Source: Cuneatibacter sp. NSJ-177 (GTDB lineage: Bacteria; Bacillota; Clostridia; Lachnospirales; Lachnospiraceae). From it: a DNA stretch of 64,000 nucleotides. Positions 25,170 through 34,169 of the stretch are shown here, piece after piece. The notes under the pieces are model-generated. The model was not told the DNA's origin and made no database searches. It saw only the letters and a program-made list of their open reading frames with translations. The stretch lies in assembly GCF_022867805.1 (NCBI RefSeq), contig NZ_JALIFO010000002.1, positions 124,001 through 188,000 on the forward strand, written 5' to 3'. A program made the translations under genes and the position numbers. Positions within the stretch are counted from its first letter, which is position 1. Each line of letters starts with the position of its first letter.

Positions 25170-26549
25170 CTACTGTCCCAACAGCTTTTCCCCAACAATT
25201 ACGATATCTCCGGCACCCATAGTTATCAACAAGTCACCGTTCACAGAATTTTCCAATAAAAAATTTTCGATCTCGTCAAAAGAAGGGAAATAATGGACCT
25301 CGGTCCCCCTGGCCGAAAGCCGTTCCGCCAGGTTCTTGGATGAAATTCCCAGGTTGTCAGTCTCCCTGGCCGGATAGATCTCCGCCAGGACCACCGAGTC
25401 CGCCAGAGATAAAGCGTCCGCGAACTCCTCCATCAAAGCCTTGGTGCGCGTGTACGTGTGGGGCTGGAATACACAGACGATCCGGTCCGCCTCACATTTT
25501 TTTGCCGCCAGGAGCGTAGCCCGGATTTCATCCGGGTGATGGGCATAGTCATCCACGATCGTAATGCCGCCCAGGTTCCCCTTCAGCTCAAAACGCCGGT
25601 GAGTGCCGGTAAAATTCTGGAGACCGTCCCGGATTTCTGCGAGGGACAAACCAACCTCCCTGCCCACCGCAGCCGCGGCTAAAGCATTCCAGACATTGTG
25701 TTCGCCGGGTACCGAAAGAGAGGCCGCCAGCTCCTCCCCGCCTTTTTCCTTCAGGAGGAACGAAGGGTTCGCATGGCAGTCATAGGTGATATCCCTGGCG
25801 CAGAAATCGTCTTCCGGCCTGGTTCCGACCGACCGGACCCGGCAGGACAGCCCCGCCGTGATCTCCTGATAATCCGGAATACCGCTGTCAATAATCAGAA
25901 GGCCGCCTTCCGGAATCCGCTCCGCAAACAAACGGAAGGACCGCCGGATATCCGCAATATCCTTGAAAAAGTCCAGATGATCTTCGCAGATATTTAAGAT
26001 CACGCCGACGGTCGGAAAGAAAGAGAGAAAGCTGTTGGTATACTCACAGGCTTCGGTCACAAAAAGGCCGGATTTTCCCACTCGGATATTGCCTCCGATG
26101 CTGTCCAGCATCCCCCCCACCGAGATGGTGGGATCACAGCCGGCGGAAAGCAGAACCTCCGTGACCATCGAGGTTGTCGTGGTCTTCCCGTGGGTCCCGG
26201 CGATCGCAACAGCCGTCGGATAATTTCTCATCATCTGACCCAGAAGCTCTGCGCGGGTCAAAAGAGGGAGCCCCTTATTCCGGACGGCCTGAAATTCCTC
26301 ATTGTCCTCGTGCACGGCCGCAGTATAGACCACCGCGTCGATGCCGTCCACAATATTGGCGGCGCGCTGCCCATAGAAAATTCTGGCCCCGTCCGCTTTC
26401 AGCTTTTCCGTCAGATCGGACTTTCTGGAATCAGAGCCGGACACCTGGAAGCCGCGCCCTAAAAGCACCTCCGCCAGGCCGCTCATGCTGATGCCGCCGA
26501 TGCCGATGAAATGAATCCATATGGGTTTATTAAAATCAATCTGATACAT
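25170..26549 (-). CDS. murC: UDP-N-acetylmuramate--L-alanine ligase
   Basis: 459-residue Mur ligase that adds L-Ala to UDP-MurNAc in peptidoglycan synthesis. N-terminal UDP-binding loop GIGGISMSG (16-24), ATP loop GTHGKTTTT (118-126), then the conserved NICEDHLDFF, DDYAHHPDEI and FQPHTYTRTK segments. The true start is the ATG at 26549 (AGGA upstream); the open frame continuing to 27074 is out-of-frame queT sequence. It follows queT by 17 bp and is probably co-transcribed with it. The stop abuts the DnaA-box cluster. Confidence 0.96.
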   Translation of the reverse strand: MYQIDFNKPIWIHFIGIGGISMSGLAEVLLGRGFQVSGSDSRKSDLTEKLKADGARIFYGQRAANIVDGIDAVVYTAAVHEDNEEFQAVRNKGLPLLTRAELLGQMMRNYPTAVAIAGTHGKTTTTSMVTEVLLSAGCDPTISVGGMLDSIGGNIRVGKSGLFVTEACEYTNSFLSFFPTVGVILNICEDHLDFFKDIADIRRSFRLFAERIPEGGLLIIDSGIPDYQEITAGLSCRVRSVGTRPEDDFCARDITYDCHANPSFLLKEKGGEELAASLSVPGEHNVWNALAAAAVGREVGLSLAEIRDGLQNFTGTHRRFELKGNLGGITIVDDYAHHPDEIRATLLAAKKCEADRIVCVFQPHTYTRTKALMEEFADALSLADSVVLAEIYPARETDNLGISSKNLAERLSARGTEVHYFPSFDEIENFLLENSVNGDLLITMGAGDIVIVGEKLLGQ

Positions 26550-26566
26550 GCCGCCACTTCCTATCG

Positions 26567-27067
26567 TTATTTGTAAACTTGCCGCTGCGCCCGGAAGATA
26601 ACCGGGTATTTCTCCAATACCAATAATAAAACCGTCCCCAGGATTCCCACGGCTACAATTTCTCCGATCCCCACGGTAAACATTAGATAAGGCAGCAGTT
26701 CCGGAGCTCCATAGGCAGCTTTCAGCACCCACGGCACAATCAGCGTGTTGGACACAATCGGAGGCACGCAGACCAAATAACGGTACCGGCGCAGGGCATA
26801 GGAACCGAGAGCGCCCAGAAGGCTCGCCATGGTGCCGAAGATCACGTCCATCGGCACACCCCCTCCCAGAAGGTTCCCAAGGAAGCAGCCGATCGTCACT
26901 CCTGGAATCGCCGCCGGTGTAAAATACGGCAGAATCACCAGGGCTTCCGAGATCCGGCACTGGATCGGGCCAAAGGCAATCGGCGCAAACAGCAGGGTCA
27001 GCGCGGTGTAGAGCGCCGCGATCATCGCCGCCGTCGTCATGTTGCGGACAGTTTGTTCTTTTTTCAT
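26567..27067 (-). CDS. queT: QueT family queuosine-precursor transporter (ECF S component)
   Basis: 166-residue membrane protein with about five or six helices. Family features include AALYTALTLLFAPIAFGP, IQCRISEALVILPYFTPAAIPG and GCFLGNLLGG. Such proteins act as substrate-binding S components of energy-coupling factor transporters for preQ1/preQ0. The preQ1-I riboswitch directly upstream supports this assignment independently. ECF energising genes are not in the window. murC follows 17 bp downstream. Confidence 0.92.
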   Translation of the reverse strand: MKKEQTVRNMTTAAMIAALYTALTLLFAPIAFGPIQCRISEALVILPYFTPAAIPGVTIGCFLGNLLGGGVPMDVIFGTMASLLGALGSYALRRYRYLVCVPPIVSNTLIVPWVLKAAYGAPELLPYLMFTVGIGEIVAVGILGTVLLLVLEKYPVIFRAQRQVYK

Positions 27068-27076
27068 TGTTCATTC

Positions 27077-27120
27077 TCCTTTAGTTTTGTTTTCCGTCAG
27101 GAAGGTCTCGAACTGACGTC
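27077..27120 (-). promoter_or_regulatory. PreQ1-I riboswitch
   Basis: On the minus strand, stem P1 CGTCAG/CTGACG encloses TTCGAGACCTTC, followed by the A-rich tail GGAAAACAAAACTAAAGG. A CCTT:AAGG pseudoknot would bury the AAAGGAG ribosome-binding site of queT, giving translational control. The layout matches preQ1-I aptamers, and the downstream gene fits. Confidence 0.8.
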
Positions 27121-27161
27121 TATTCTAAATTCCCGAAAGGAATCAAGAAATCACATAAAAT

Positions 27162-27195
27162 CTGTCATTCCTCTCCTTTCGGTTCGGAATGACAG
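27162..27195 (-). terminator. Hairpin after small membrane protein gene
   Basis: Perfect 10-bp stem CTGTCATTCC/GGAATGACAG with a 14-nt loop, followed by ATTTTATG on the minus strand. A likely weak terminator between the 87-residue gene and the queT riboswitch. Confidence 0.55.
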
Positions 27196-27251
27196 TGAAT
27201 GTTTTCCCGGTACAGGCCCACGATTGCTCCACAATCCTGGTAAATTCTATT

Positions 27252-27515
27252 CTATTCTTCCGTGTCCTCGTTTAGAACACCGGCCATATCGCTGACTACC
27301 ATCTCGGTCCGGTTATAGTCCGGACGGCTGGCCTGATAGGCCTTATACTGATTGATCCCCGTCATGGCAATCGCAACCACAACAGCCACGGCAAACACAA
27401 CGCCGCCTACCTTCCAAAGAAACAGTTCACGCTTTTCTTTCAGACGCTCCCGCTCTTTTTCTTGCTTACGGTTATATTTATTCTCTTTGTAGGAATCCAC
27501 TTTTTCTTTGCTCAT
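27252..27515 (-). CDS. Small single-pass membrane protein, unknown function
   Basis: 87 residues: a highly charged Lys/Glu/Arg-rich N-terminal helix (1-30), one transmembrane segment at about 31-53 (ELFLWKVGGVVFAVAVVVAI), and an acidic C-terminal tail ending NEDTEE. The charge pattern suggests N-in topology. It lies 72 bp downstream of the ROK glucokinase, same strand. I do not recognise a named family; similar small proteins occur in Clostridia. Confidence 0.6.
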   Translation of the reverse strand: MSKEKVDSYKENKYNRKQEKERERLKEKRELFLWKVGGVVFAVAVVVAIAMTGINQYKAYQASRPDYNRTEMVVSDMAGVLNEDTEE

Positions 27516-27587
27516 CAGAGGCTACCTCTCTTATCCACGTACTTGTACATATTTTACAACGAAAATGACGATTTGGCAAGGTTTTTC

Positions 27588-28523
27588 CTATTTTCCGAGG
27601 ACCAGGCGCACTGCTCCGTAAATTCCCGCCTCATTGCCGAGCGTAGCCAAACGGATCTCTGCCTTCTCCGAGAGAATCTTCGTCATCTCCTCATATTTCT
27701 TCCGGATCAGGCCAACCAAAAACTCTCCTGCCGCGGACACGCCGCCGCCGATCACAAAAGCCTCCGGATCCACGATGTGGGTGACGCATGACATCGCCCA
27801 GGCCAGGCAGCCTCCCATCGCCTCCGCCACGCCGAGAGCCAGCGGATCGCCTTCCTTCGCCGCGTCCAATACATCTTTCGCGGTTAAATTTCGAATTTCC
27901 CGCAGAACGCTGGGAATCGTACTTTTTGCCATCTCCCGTTTCGCTTCCCGAACGATTCCGGTGGCGCTGGCATACTGTTCCAGGCAGCCGCGGTTTCCGC
28001 AGTTGCACGCCTCAGTCTCATCAAAGCGCACGGTCAGATGTCCGATCTCCCCTGCAATTCCGTGAGAGCCTTTTAAGATCTTTCCGTCGAAGACCGCGCC
28101 GCCTCCGACTCCTGTGCCGAGAGTGATCAGAAACATGCTGCGAAAGCCTGCGCCGCCCCCCTTCCAGGATTCTCCCAGGGCAGCCACATTGGCGTCGTTT
28201 TCACAACAGACCAAAGGAAGGCCCAGGCGGTCGCTCAGTTCTTTCGCCGGGTAGATATCCTTCACCCCAATATTTACTCCAATCTCCATCCGGCCGTCCG
28301 GCAGCAGGGAACCGGGCAGTCCCATCCCCACTCCTTTGATCTCGGAGGGCTGACCGCCGGCCTGAACCGCTTTATTCAGGATCGAGGCTGCGATGTCGTC
28401 AAAGATATATTTCCCATTCTCTCCCGTCCTGGTCGGAAGCTCCCATTTTTCCTGCAGTACGCCTTCTCCCTGGAAACGCCCCAGTTTGACCGTCGTACCT
28501 CCGATATCCACTCCAAAATACAA
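27588..28523 (-). CDS. glcK: ROK family glucokinase
   Basis: 311-residue ROK kinase, which phosphorylates glucose with ATP. N-terminal phosphate loop DIGGTT (6-11), LGTGVGGG, and the ROK zinc site formed by H162 and Cys173, 175 and 180 (CNCGNRGC), followed by LEQYASATGI. Length matches glucokinase, not NagC-type regulators, which carry an N-terminal helix-turn-helix. It lies 82 bp after metK on the same strand. Confidence 0.92.
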   Translation of the reverse strand: MYFGVDIGGTTVKLGRFQGEGVLQEKWELPTRTGENGKYIFDDIAASILNKAVQAGGQPSEIKGVGMGLPGSLLPDGRMEIGVNIGVKDIYPAKELSDRLGLPLVCCENDANVAALGESWKGGGAGFRSMFLITLGTGVGGGAVFDGKILKGSHGIAGEIGHLTVRFDETEACNCGNRGCLEQYASATGIVREAKREMAKSTIPSVLREIRNLTAKDVLDAAKEGDPLALGVAEAMGGCLAWAMSCVTHIVDPEAFVIGGGVSAAGEFLVGLIRKKYEEMTKILSEKAEIRLATLGNEAGIYGAVRLVLGK

Positions 28524-28605
28524 GCTTCTACCTCCTCTCCCCCTGTCGGCTCATTCCGGTTCCCTGCGCCCCGCAAAACCGGTCGCTGGGAACCGGAACC
28601 TCCGA

Positions 28606-29799
28606 TCACTGCTTCATATATTTTTTCAGATCTTCCACCTTATCCAGACGCTCCCAACTTAAATCCAGATCATTCCGGCCGAAATGGCCATAAGCTGCCG
28701 TCTGGCGGTAGATCGGACGGCGCAGATCCAAGGTCTTGATGATTGCCGCCGGGCGCAGGTCAAAGTTTTCCCGGATAATCTCCACCAGGCGGGAATTCGG
28801 CAGCTTGCCGGTGCCGTAGGTGTCGATGTTGATCGAGGTGGGCGTCGCCACGCCGATGGCGTAGGAAAGCTGAACCTCGCACTTGTCCGCCAGACCCGCG
28901 GCCACCAGATTCTTCGCCACGTAACGGGCAGCATAGGCCGCAGAACGGTCCACCTTGGTGCAGTCCTTCCCGGAGAAAGCGCCGCCGCCGTGTCTCGCAT
29001 AGCCGCCGTAGGTGTCCACAATGATCTTCCGGCCCGTCAGGCCGCTGTCGCCGTGGGGTCCGCCGATGACAAAACGCCCGGTGGGATTGATGTAAAATTT
29101 GGTCTTCTCATTGACCATATGGGCAGGCAGGATCGGATCAAAGACATACTTTTTGATATCTTCGTGGATCTGCTCCTGGGTTACGTCGGGATCGTGCTGG
29201 GTAGAAAGCACCACACAGTCAAGCGCCACTGGCTTTCCGCCCTCGTCGTACTCCACCGTCACCTGGGTCTTTCCATCGGGCCGCAGGTAAGGCAGCGTCC
29301 CGTTCTTTCTGACCTCGGTCAGACGGCGGGCCAGCTTATGGGCCAGGGCGATGGGATACGGCATGTATTCTTCGGTCTCATTGGACGCAAATCCAAACAT
29401 CATGCCCTGATCTCCGGCGCCGTAGTTGCCGATCTCTTCCTCGCTCATCTCGTTTTCTTTGACCTCCAGGGCCTTGTCCACGCCCATGGCAATGTCCGGG
29501 GACTGCTCGTCAATGGCGACGAAAACGCCGCAGGTGTTGCCGTCAAAGCCGTATTCCGACTTGTTATAGCCGATATCCAGGACCGTCTCACGGACGATCT
29601 TCTGGATGTCCACATATGCCTTCGTGGTGATCTCCCCCATCACCACGACGAAACCGGTGTTCGTCAAAGTCTCACAGGCCACGCGGCTCATGGGATCCTG
29701 GGCCATCAATGCGTCCAGAATGGCATCGGAAATCTGGTCGCACATTTTGTCGGGGTGTCCTTCCGTTACGGACTCGGATGTAAATAAAGTTCTCTCCAT
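28606..29799 (-). CDS. metK: S-adenosylmethionine synthetase
   Basis: 397-residue enzyme that makes SAM from methionine and ATP. Seen are [18 protein letters not shown] at the N-terminus, the ATP loop [28 protein letters not shown] and the [19 protein letters not shown] loop. Start ATG at 29799 follows GGAGGAG. It is under a SAM-I riboswitch with terminator, so SAM represses its own synthesis. It is placed just after the ribosomal cluster, where ECF transporter genes, truA, rplM and rpsI often lie. Confidence 0.97.
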   Translation of the reverse strand: MERTLFTSESVTEGHPDKMCDQISDAILDALMAQDPMSRVACETLTNTGFVVVMGEITTKAYVDIQKIVRETVLDIGYNKSEYGFDGNTCGVFVAIDEQSPDIAMGVDKALEVKENEMSEEEIGNYGAGDQGMMFGFASNETEEYMPYPIALAHKLARRLTEVRKNGTLPYLRPDGKTQVTVEYDEGGKPVALDCVVLSTQHDPDVTQEQIHEDIKKYVFDPILPAHMVNEKTKFYINPTGRFVIGGPHGDSGLTGRKIIVDTYGGYARHGGGAFSGKDCTKVDRSAAYAARYVAKNLVAAGLADKCEVQLSYAIGVATPTSINIDTYGTGKLPNSRLVEIIRENFDLRPAAIIKTLDLRRPIYRQTAAYGHFGRNDLDLSWERLDKVEDLKKYMKQ

Positions 29800-29830
29800 C
29801 GGTTCTCCTCCTTAAAATAAAATGGGAAGA

Positions 29831-29858
29831 AAAAATCGAGCCCGCAAAAGCGGACTCG
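29831..29858 (-). terminator. SAM riboswitch terminator
   Basis: Stem CGAGCCCGC/GCGGACTCG (29837-29845, 29850-29858) with loop AAAA and a minus-strand TTTTT tail, between the SAM aptamer and metK. Confidence 0.88.
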
Positions 29859-29881
29859 TTGAATATTCTTCATCGAATCCT

Positions 29882-29976
29882 CTTATTGTTCGATTTCTCG
29901 CTCAGGTTGGCACCTTCCATATCGCAGGGGTTGCCGTGATATCATCGATCCTTGGGTCTCCATCACTCTGAATAAG
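29882..29976 (-). promoter_or_regulatory. SAM-I riboswitch (S-box)
   Basis: On the minus strand: CTTATTCAGAGTGATGGAGA, then GATATCACGGCAACC, GGTGCCAACCTGAGC and the closing AATAAG pairing with CTTATT. These are the S-box hallmarks (AGAG, GCAACC, GGUGCCAA, CUGA). It precedes metK, a classic target. Confidence 0.95.
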
Positions 29977-30007
29977 GGGCTCGTTTTCTCTCTTTACTTG
30001 TGGGTAT

Positions 30008-30036
30008 ATCATACACCTTTTTCGTGCACATGCCAA
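30008..30036 (-). promoter_or_regulatory. Sigma-A promoter of metK
   Basis: TTGGCA (30031-30036), 17-bp spacer and TATGAT (30008-30013) on the minus strand, about 30 bp before the S-box. Confidence 0.75.
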
Positions 30037-30169
30037 TAGTTTTTTTTGAGAAATGAGGAAATTTACAAATTTTTAAGAACCAAAAATTTTGGAAGAACAT
30101 AAAAAAACAAATCTTGCAGGGTATCCCCTGAGAATCAAAGGGGCTTGGCAAAGCGTTTTCCTAGAAAGC

Positions 30170-30205
30170 AGAAAAAGACCTCCGATTTCTCAGAGGTCTT
30201 TTTCT
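30170..30205 (-). terminator. Terminator of the ribosomal protein cluster
   Basis: 13-bp stem AGAAAAAGACCTC/GAGGTCTTTTTCT (30170-30182, 30193-30205) a short way after the rplQ stop; the 3' arm is T-rich on either strand. Confidence 0.85.
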
Positions 30206-30237
30206 TCCAAGGCTGCCCTCAGCCCCGGCTTTTCAAC

Positions 30238-30774
30238 TTATACCAGCTCCAGGATCACTTCCATCGCAGCGTCACCGCGGCGGGGTCCGATCTTGATGAT
30301 GCGGGTGTAGCCGCCCTGACGGTTTGCATACTTGGGAGCAATCTCGTCAAACAGCTTTGCCGGAAGATCCACTTCCTTGGCGGCTTTCTTACGGCCAGCC
30401 AGCTCCTTCGGCATCTCGGTAACCGGATACAGAACCTTTAACATCTGACGGCGTGCGTGCAGACGGCTGGGCATATCCTTCTTGATGGTCTTTTCTTTGG
30501 TCTCGAAAACCGTGACTTTCTTGCCGTCTACGACTTCTTTGACTCTCTTTCCATCTTTATCCTTCTGAGCTACTTTGGCAGTAACCGTAACAGTCTCAAA
30601 ATTGTCCTTTTCCTTTACGGCCAGGGCGATCAGGCCCTCCGCAATCTTCCGGACTTCTTTGGCTCTAGCCTCGGTGGTCACAATCTTGCCGTTGTTCAGC
30701 AAGCTGGTCACCTGGCTTCTCAGCATGGCCTTACGCTGGCTGGAAGTCCTTCCAAGCTTTCTATACTGTGCCAT
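30238..30774 (-). CDS. rplQ: 50S ribosomal protein L17 (with insertions)
   Basis: 178-residue L17, clearly longer than the usual 115-130. The conserved start ([22 protein letters not shown], here shortened to [18 protein letters not shown]) and end ([31 protein letters not shown]) are intact. About 43 extra residues (57-99, rich in Lys and Val) and about 18 (113-132, [16 protein letters not shown]) are inserted in the middle. Both are in frame and coding; Clostridia are known to have such long L17 forms, though the exact insert function is unknown. Last gene of the cluster. Confidence 0.93.
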   Translation of the reverse strand: MAQYRKLGRTSSQRKAMLRSQVTSLLNNGKIVTTEARAKEVRKIAEGLIALAVKEKDNFETVTVTAKVAQKDKDGKRVKEVVDGKKVTVFETKEKTIKKDMPSRLHARRQMLKVLYPVTEMPKELAGRKKAAKEVDLPAKLFDEIAPKYANRQGGYTRIIKIGPRRGDAAMEVILELV

Positions 30775-30789
30775 TTCTTCACCTCCGAT

Positions 30790-31749
30790 TTATTCCTCAC
30801 TGGGATTGAGTTCCAAGCCCAGTTCTTTTAACTTCGCCAATACCTCTTCCAGAGATTTCCGACCCAGGTTACGCACCTTCATCATATCCTCCGGAGTGCG
30901 GTTTGTCAGTTCTTCTACCGTATTGATTCCGGCTCTCTTCAGACAATTGTACGAACGAACAGAAAGCTCCAGCTCGTCGATATTCATCTCCAGAACCTTT
31001 TCCTTCTCATTGTCTTCCTTCTCCACCATAACCTCGGCGGTCTTGGCGTTCTCGGAGAGATCAATAAACAGGTTCAGATGTTCGCTGAGCACTTTCGCCG
31101 CGAGGCTGACGGCCTCGTCGGGGGCCAGCGTGCCGTTGGTATAGATATCCAGAGTCAGTTTGTCATAATCGGTGATCTTCCCGACACGGGTATTCTCCAC
31201 CGTCATGTTGACGCGCTCAATCGGCGTATAAATCGAATCCACGGCGATCACGCCAATCGGAAGATCTTCCGACTTGTTCCGCTCGGCGCTGACATAGCCG
31301 CGGCCGCGCGTGATCGTAATTTCCGCGTTAAACTTGGTATCTTTTCCACCGCTGCAGGTAGCGATGACATGCTCCGGATTCATGATTTCGATGTCGGAAT
31401 CCACCTGGATATCGGCCGCCGTCACGACGCCCTCTCCCTCAAACTCAATGTATCCGATCTTCGGCTCGTTGGAGTCACTGTTGTTCTTGATTGCCAGCCC
31501 TTTCAGGTTCGTAACGATTTCCGTCACATCCTCCTTGACGCCGGGGATGGAACTGAACTCGTGAAGCACGCTGTCAATCTTCACCTGGCTGACTGCTACG
31601 CCAGGCAGGGAAGACAGCATGATTCTGCGCAGGGAATTGCCCAAAGTGGTGCCATAGCCCCGCTCCAGGGGTTCTACTACAAATCGGCCGTATTTTTTAT
31701 CTTCCGAAATCTCAACGATTTCGATGTTGGGTTTTTCAAATTCAAACAC
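30790..31749 (-). CDS. rpoA: RNA polymerase alpha subunit
   Basis: 319-residue alpha subunit. The N-terminal dimerisation domain ([26 protein letters not shown]) and C-terminal DNA/activator-binding domain ([32 protein letters not shown]) are both complete. Between rpsD and rplQ as in Gram-positive alpha operons. Confidence 0.98.
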   Translation of the reverse strand: MFEFEKPNIEIVEISEDKKYGRFVVEPLERGYGTTLGNSLRRIMLSSLPGVAVSQVKIDSVLHEFSSIPGVKEDVTEIVTNLKGLAIKNNSDSNEPKIGYIEFEGEGVVTAADIQVDSDIEIMNPEHVIATCSGGKDTKFNAEITITRGRGYVSAERNKSEDLPIGVIAVDSIYTPIERVNMTVENTRVGKITDYDKLTLDIYTNGTLAPDEAVSLAAKVLSEHLNLFIDLSENAKTAEVMVEKEDNEKEKVLEMNIDELELSVRSYNCLKRAGINTVEELTNRTPEDMMKVRNLGRKSLEEVLAKLKELGLELNPSEE

Positions 31750-31806
31750 GATTCTACCCCCTCCTTCTGGGTTGTTGATTGTCTGGGGATGTCATAGCTC
31801 CGCTAA

Positions 31807-32400
31807 TTATTTGGAGTACAACTCTACGATAAGCATCTCATCAACCGGAACGTCGATCACTTCTCTGGTGGGCTTCTCGGTGATAGTCACTTTCAGGTTC
31901 TCCAGATCGCTCTCCATCCAAGAAGGAGTGGTTCTGCCAGCGGTCACAGCCAGAATATCTTTATATCTCTGAGCACCTTTGTGCTTCTCTTTGATCTCAA
32001 CCACATCGCCGGCCTTTACACTGTAGGACGGAATGTTCACGCATTTGCCGTTTACCAGCACATGCTTGTGGTCTACGATCTGGCGGGCTTCCATGCGGGT
32101 TCTGGCCATGCCGGCGCGGAACAGGACGTTGTCCAGGCGCAGCTCCAGGAGAACCATCAGGTTTTCGCCGACCATGCCGCGCATCTTCGCAGCACGATTA
32201 TAATAATTACGGAAAGGCTTTTCCAAAACGCCGTAAATGAATTTCGCTTTCTGCTTTTCTCTCAGCTGAAGGCCGTACTCACTCATCTTCTTATTGGCTC
32301 TTTTGGGCTGTCTGTTTGACTTTTTGTCAATTCCCATGTGGATCGGGTCTAAGTCCAAAGCTCTGCATCTTTTAAGAACAGGAACTCTATTAACTGCCAC
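31807..32400 (-). CDS. rpsD: 30S ribosomal protein S4
   Basis: 197-residue S4, a primary 16S-binding assembly protein. It has the S4 RNA-binding motif (RLDNVLFRAGMARTRMEARQ, VNGKCVNIPSY) but the N-terminus is MAVNRVPVLKRCRALDLDP and lacks a clear four-cysteine zinc cluster, so it is the C-minus type. In this cluster it precedes rpoA; S4 often autoregulates its operon. Confidence 0.97.
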   Translation of the reverse strand: MAVNRVPVLKRCRALDLDPIHMGIDKKSNRQPKRANKKMSEYGLQLREKQKAKFIYGVLEKPFRNYYNRAAKMRGMVGENLMVLLELRLDNVLFRAGMARTRMEARQIVDHKHVLVNGKCVNIPSYSVKAGDVVEIKEKHKGAQRYKDILAVTAGRTTPSWMESDLENLKVTITEKPTREVIDVPVDEMLIVELYSK

Positions 32401-32416
32401 TTTTTTTTACCTCCAA

Positions 32417-32818
32417 TTATACTCTTCTACGTTTGGGCGGACGGCATCCGTTGTGAGGAACGGGCGTTACGTCCTTGATGCTCGTTACTTCCAGACCACA
32501 GGCGGACAGGGCGCGGATCGCAGCCTCACGTCCCGAACCGGGGCCTTTCACAAAAACGTCGACGGTCTTTAAACCGTGCACCAAAGCGGCTTTCGTAGCA
32601 GTTTCAGCTGCCATTTGTGCTGCATAGGGGGTAGATTTCCTTGAACCTTTAAAGCCCAGACCGCCCGCACTTGCCCAAGACAGAGCATTACCCTGCGTAT
32701 CCGTAAGGGTAACAATCGTGTTATTGAAGGAGGATTGAATGTGCGCTTGTCCGCGTTCAACGTTTTTCTTGACACGCTTCTTTGTCACTTTTTTTGCAGA
32801 TGACACTTTTTTTGCCAT
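32417..32818 (-). CDS. rpsK: 30S ribosomal protein S11
   Basis: 133-residue S11 of the platform, with the usual [18 protein letters not shown] and [18 protein letters not shown] segments and the basic end CRPPKRRRV. It is preceded by a 161-bp gap from rpsM that holds a very long hairpin. Confidence 0.97.
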   Translation of the reverse strand: MAKKVSSAKKVTKKRVKKNVERGQAHIQSSFNNTIVTLTDTQGNALSWASAGGLGFKGSRKSTPYAAQMAAETATKAALVHGLKTVDVFVKGPGSGREAAIRALSACGLEVTSIKDVTPVPHNGCRPPKRRRV

Positions 32819-32881
32819 TTCTAAACTAACCTTCCCTTATGGGTTCCTTTCTAAAAAATTTCGTTAGTCGAGTTGCCAATC

Positions 32882-32980
32882 AGAGGATAAGCGGACTGCC
32901 TTTCCATAGTCTTTTTCCTGCACAAAAACGAAAGCCTTTTTGCACACGAAAAAGACTACGTCCAGTCCGCAAATGCCTCT
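32882..32980 (-). repeat. Large palindromic element in rpsM-rpsK gap
   Basis: A nested hairpin spans the gap: AGAGG/CCTCT at the base (32882-32886, 32976-32980), GCGGACTG/CAGTCCGC (32891-32898, 32963-32970), and an 11-bp TAGTCTTTTTC/GAAAAAGACTA (32907-32917, 32948-32958) with further A/T-rich pairing inside. It begins at the rpsM stop. It is too long for a normal terminator and lacks a clean T-tail; a small non-coding insertion or RNase III site fits better. Confidence 0.65.
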
Positions 32981-33348
32981 TATTTCTTCTTGTTTGCTAC
33001 TGTCTTCTTCGGTCCCTTGCGGGTTCTCGCGTTGGTTTTGGTCTTCTGACCGCGAACCGGCAGACCTTTTCTGTGGCGAATTCCGCGATAGCAGCCGATT
33101 TCCTGCAAACGCTTGATGTTCAGCGCAGTTTCTCTTCTCAGATCGCCTTCCACCGTGTGGTTCGCTTCAATAATTTCACGGATACGGTTTACTTCCTCAT
33201 CCGTCAGATCCTTGACGCGGGTATCCGGATTTACATTCGCCTGCTCCAGGATTTTGTTAGAAGAAGTTCTTCCGATGCCGTAGATATAGGTCAGACCGAT
33301 CTCGACACGCTTTTCTCTCGGTAAATCAACACCTGAAATACGAGCCAT
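32980..33348 (-). CDS. rpsM: 30S ribosomal protein S13
   Basis: 122-residue S13 at the 30S head. It has the family start [20 protein letters not shown], the helix-two-turns-helix segment, and the basic tail with [20 protein letters not shown]. Complete and of normal length. Confidence 0.97.
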   Translation of the reverse strand: MARISGVDLPREKRVEIGLTYIYGIGRTSSNKILEQANVNPDTRVKDLTDEEVNRIREIIEANHTVEGDLRRETALNIKRLQEIGCYRGIRHRKGLPVRGQKTKTNARTRKGPKKTVANKKK

Positions 33349-33421
33349 TTGTGTACTACCTCCATAAATATTTTCTATTGAATACCGGACGGACTAAGCC
33401 CATCCGTTTAGAATCGCGAAA

Positions 33422-33535
33422 TCAACCCTGTCTCTGTTTATGCTTCGGGTTCTCGCAAATAACTCGGATACTGCCTTTCCGTTTAATGACTTTGCATTTC
33501 TCGCAAATCGGCTTTACGGATGTTCTGACTTTCAT
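33422..33535 (-). CDS. rpmJ: 50S ribosomal protein L36
   Basis: 37-residue L36: starts [20 protein letters not shown] and ends PKHKQRQG. The zinc ligands C-x2-C...C...H are all present (CEKC, then C and H), so it is the zinc-containing C-plus form. Too short for most ORF lists but unmistakable. First gene after the internal promoter at 33569-33597. Confidence 0.97.
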   Translation of the reverse strand: MKVRTSVKPICEKCKVIKRKGSIRVICENPKHKQRQG

Positions 33536-33568
33536 TTGCGTATCTCCTTTCAAAAAAGTGCACCAAAT

Positions 33569-33597
33569 AGTATAGCACCTTTGTCTCTATAAAGCAA
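33569..33597 (-). promoter_or_regulatory. Internal promoter before rpmJ-rpsM-rpsK-rpsD-rpoA-rplQ
   Basis: TTGCTT (33592-33597), 17-bp spacer and TATACT (33569-33574) on the minus strand in the 158-bp infA-rpmJ gap. It would let the alpha operon be transcribed separately from the spc operon. The rest of the gap shows no gene. Confidence 0.6.
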
Positions 33598-33693
33598 GAA
33601 CTATTTTCGTTTTTCAAGGAATTTCTTTCCAATCCGTACCTGCTCTCCACGAGTGGCAGCGGACCGAACTCTTGCTCCTTCCAACCGGCCGTA

Positions 33694-33912
33694 TTACTTA
33701 TCGCGCCAGATGATCCGTCCTTTGGACAAATCATAGGGCGAAAGCTCCAGCGTCACTTTGTCGCCCGGCAGAATTCGGATATAGTGCATCCGGAGCTTGC
33801 CGCTGATGTGGGCCAGCACCTGATGACCGTTCTCCAGCTCCACCTGGAACATGGCGTTGGGTAACTTCTCCACTACGGTCCCCTCGATTTCAATCACGTC
33901 GCTTTTGGACAT
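33694..33912 (-). CDS. infA: Translation initiation factor IF-1
   Basis: 72-residue OB-fold factor that binds the 30S A site. It has the standard [20 protein letters not shown] start, [19 protein letters not shown] and the end [11 protein letters not shown]. It overlaps the KOW gene stop by 19 bp. Confidence 0.97.
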   Translation of the reverse strand: MSKSDVIEIEGTVVEKLPNAMFQVELENGHQVLAHISGKLRMHYIRILPGDKVTLELSPYDLSKGRIIWRDK

Positions 33913-34163
33913 TCCCTGCTCTCCTTGATATAGCTTTGAATTGCTTTTTTAACTGCTTCATCGGTTCGGAGAATTTCTCCGCCCTGCTTCCGCCGGATCG
34001 GCTGCACATGTTTTTTGTTCTTGCGCTTAGGCTGCCCGATGGTTCTCAGGCGGCCATCAGCGACAAAAACAAAGCTACCTTCTTCACGGATGATAATGGA
34101 AATACTGTCCTTGTCGTGGCCTGCCAGAGACCTGACTAAATTTCCAGCGCTGTAACAATCCAT
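33894..34163 (-). CDS. KOW-domain RNA-binding protein (L14e-like)
   Basis: 89-residue protein of the KOW / ribosomal L14e-L27e-like family found between map and infA in many Clostridia and Bacilli. The KOW-like start [21 protein letters not shown] is followed by [24 protein letters not shown] (here given as [20 protein letters not shown]). It probably binds rRNA or ribosome assembly intermediates; no role is established to my knowledge. It overlaps infA. Confidence 0.85.
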   Translation of the reverse strand: MDCYSAGNLVRSLAGHDKDSISIIIREEGSFVFVADGRLRTIGQPKRKNKKHVQPIRRKQGGEILRTDEAVKKAIQSYIKESRECPKAT

Positions 34164-34169
34164 CCTCCG

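Noticed and set aside
26550-27074. Extended N-terminus of the murC open frame
   Set aside because: The extra 175 codons are an out-of-frame reading of queT; MurC proteins begin at the 26549 ATG.
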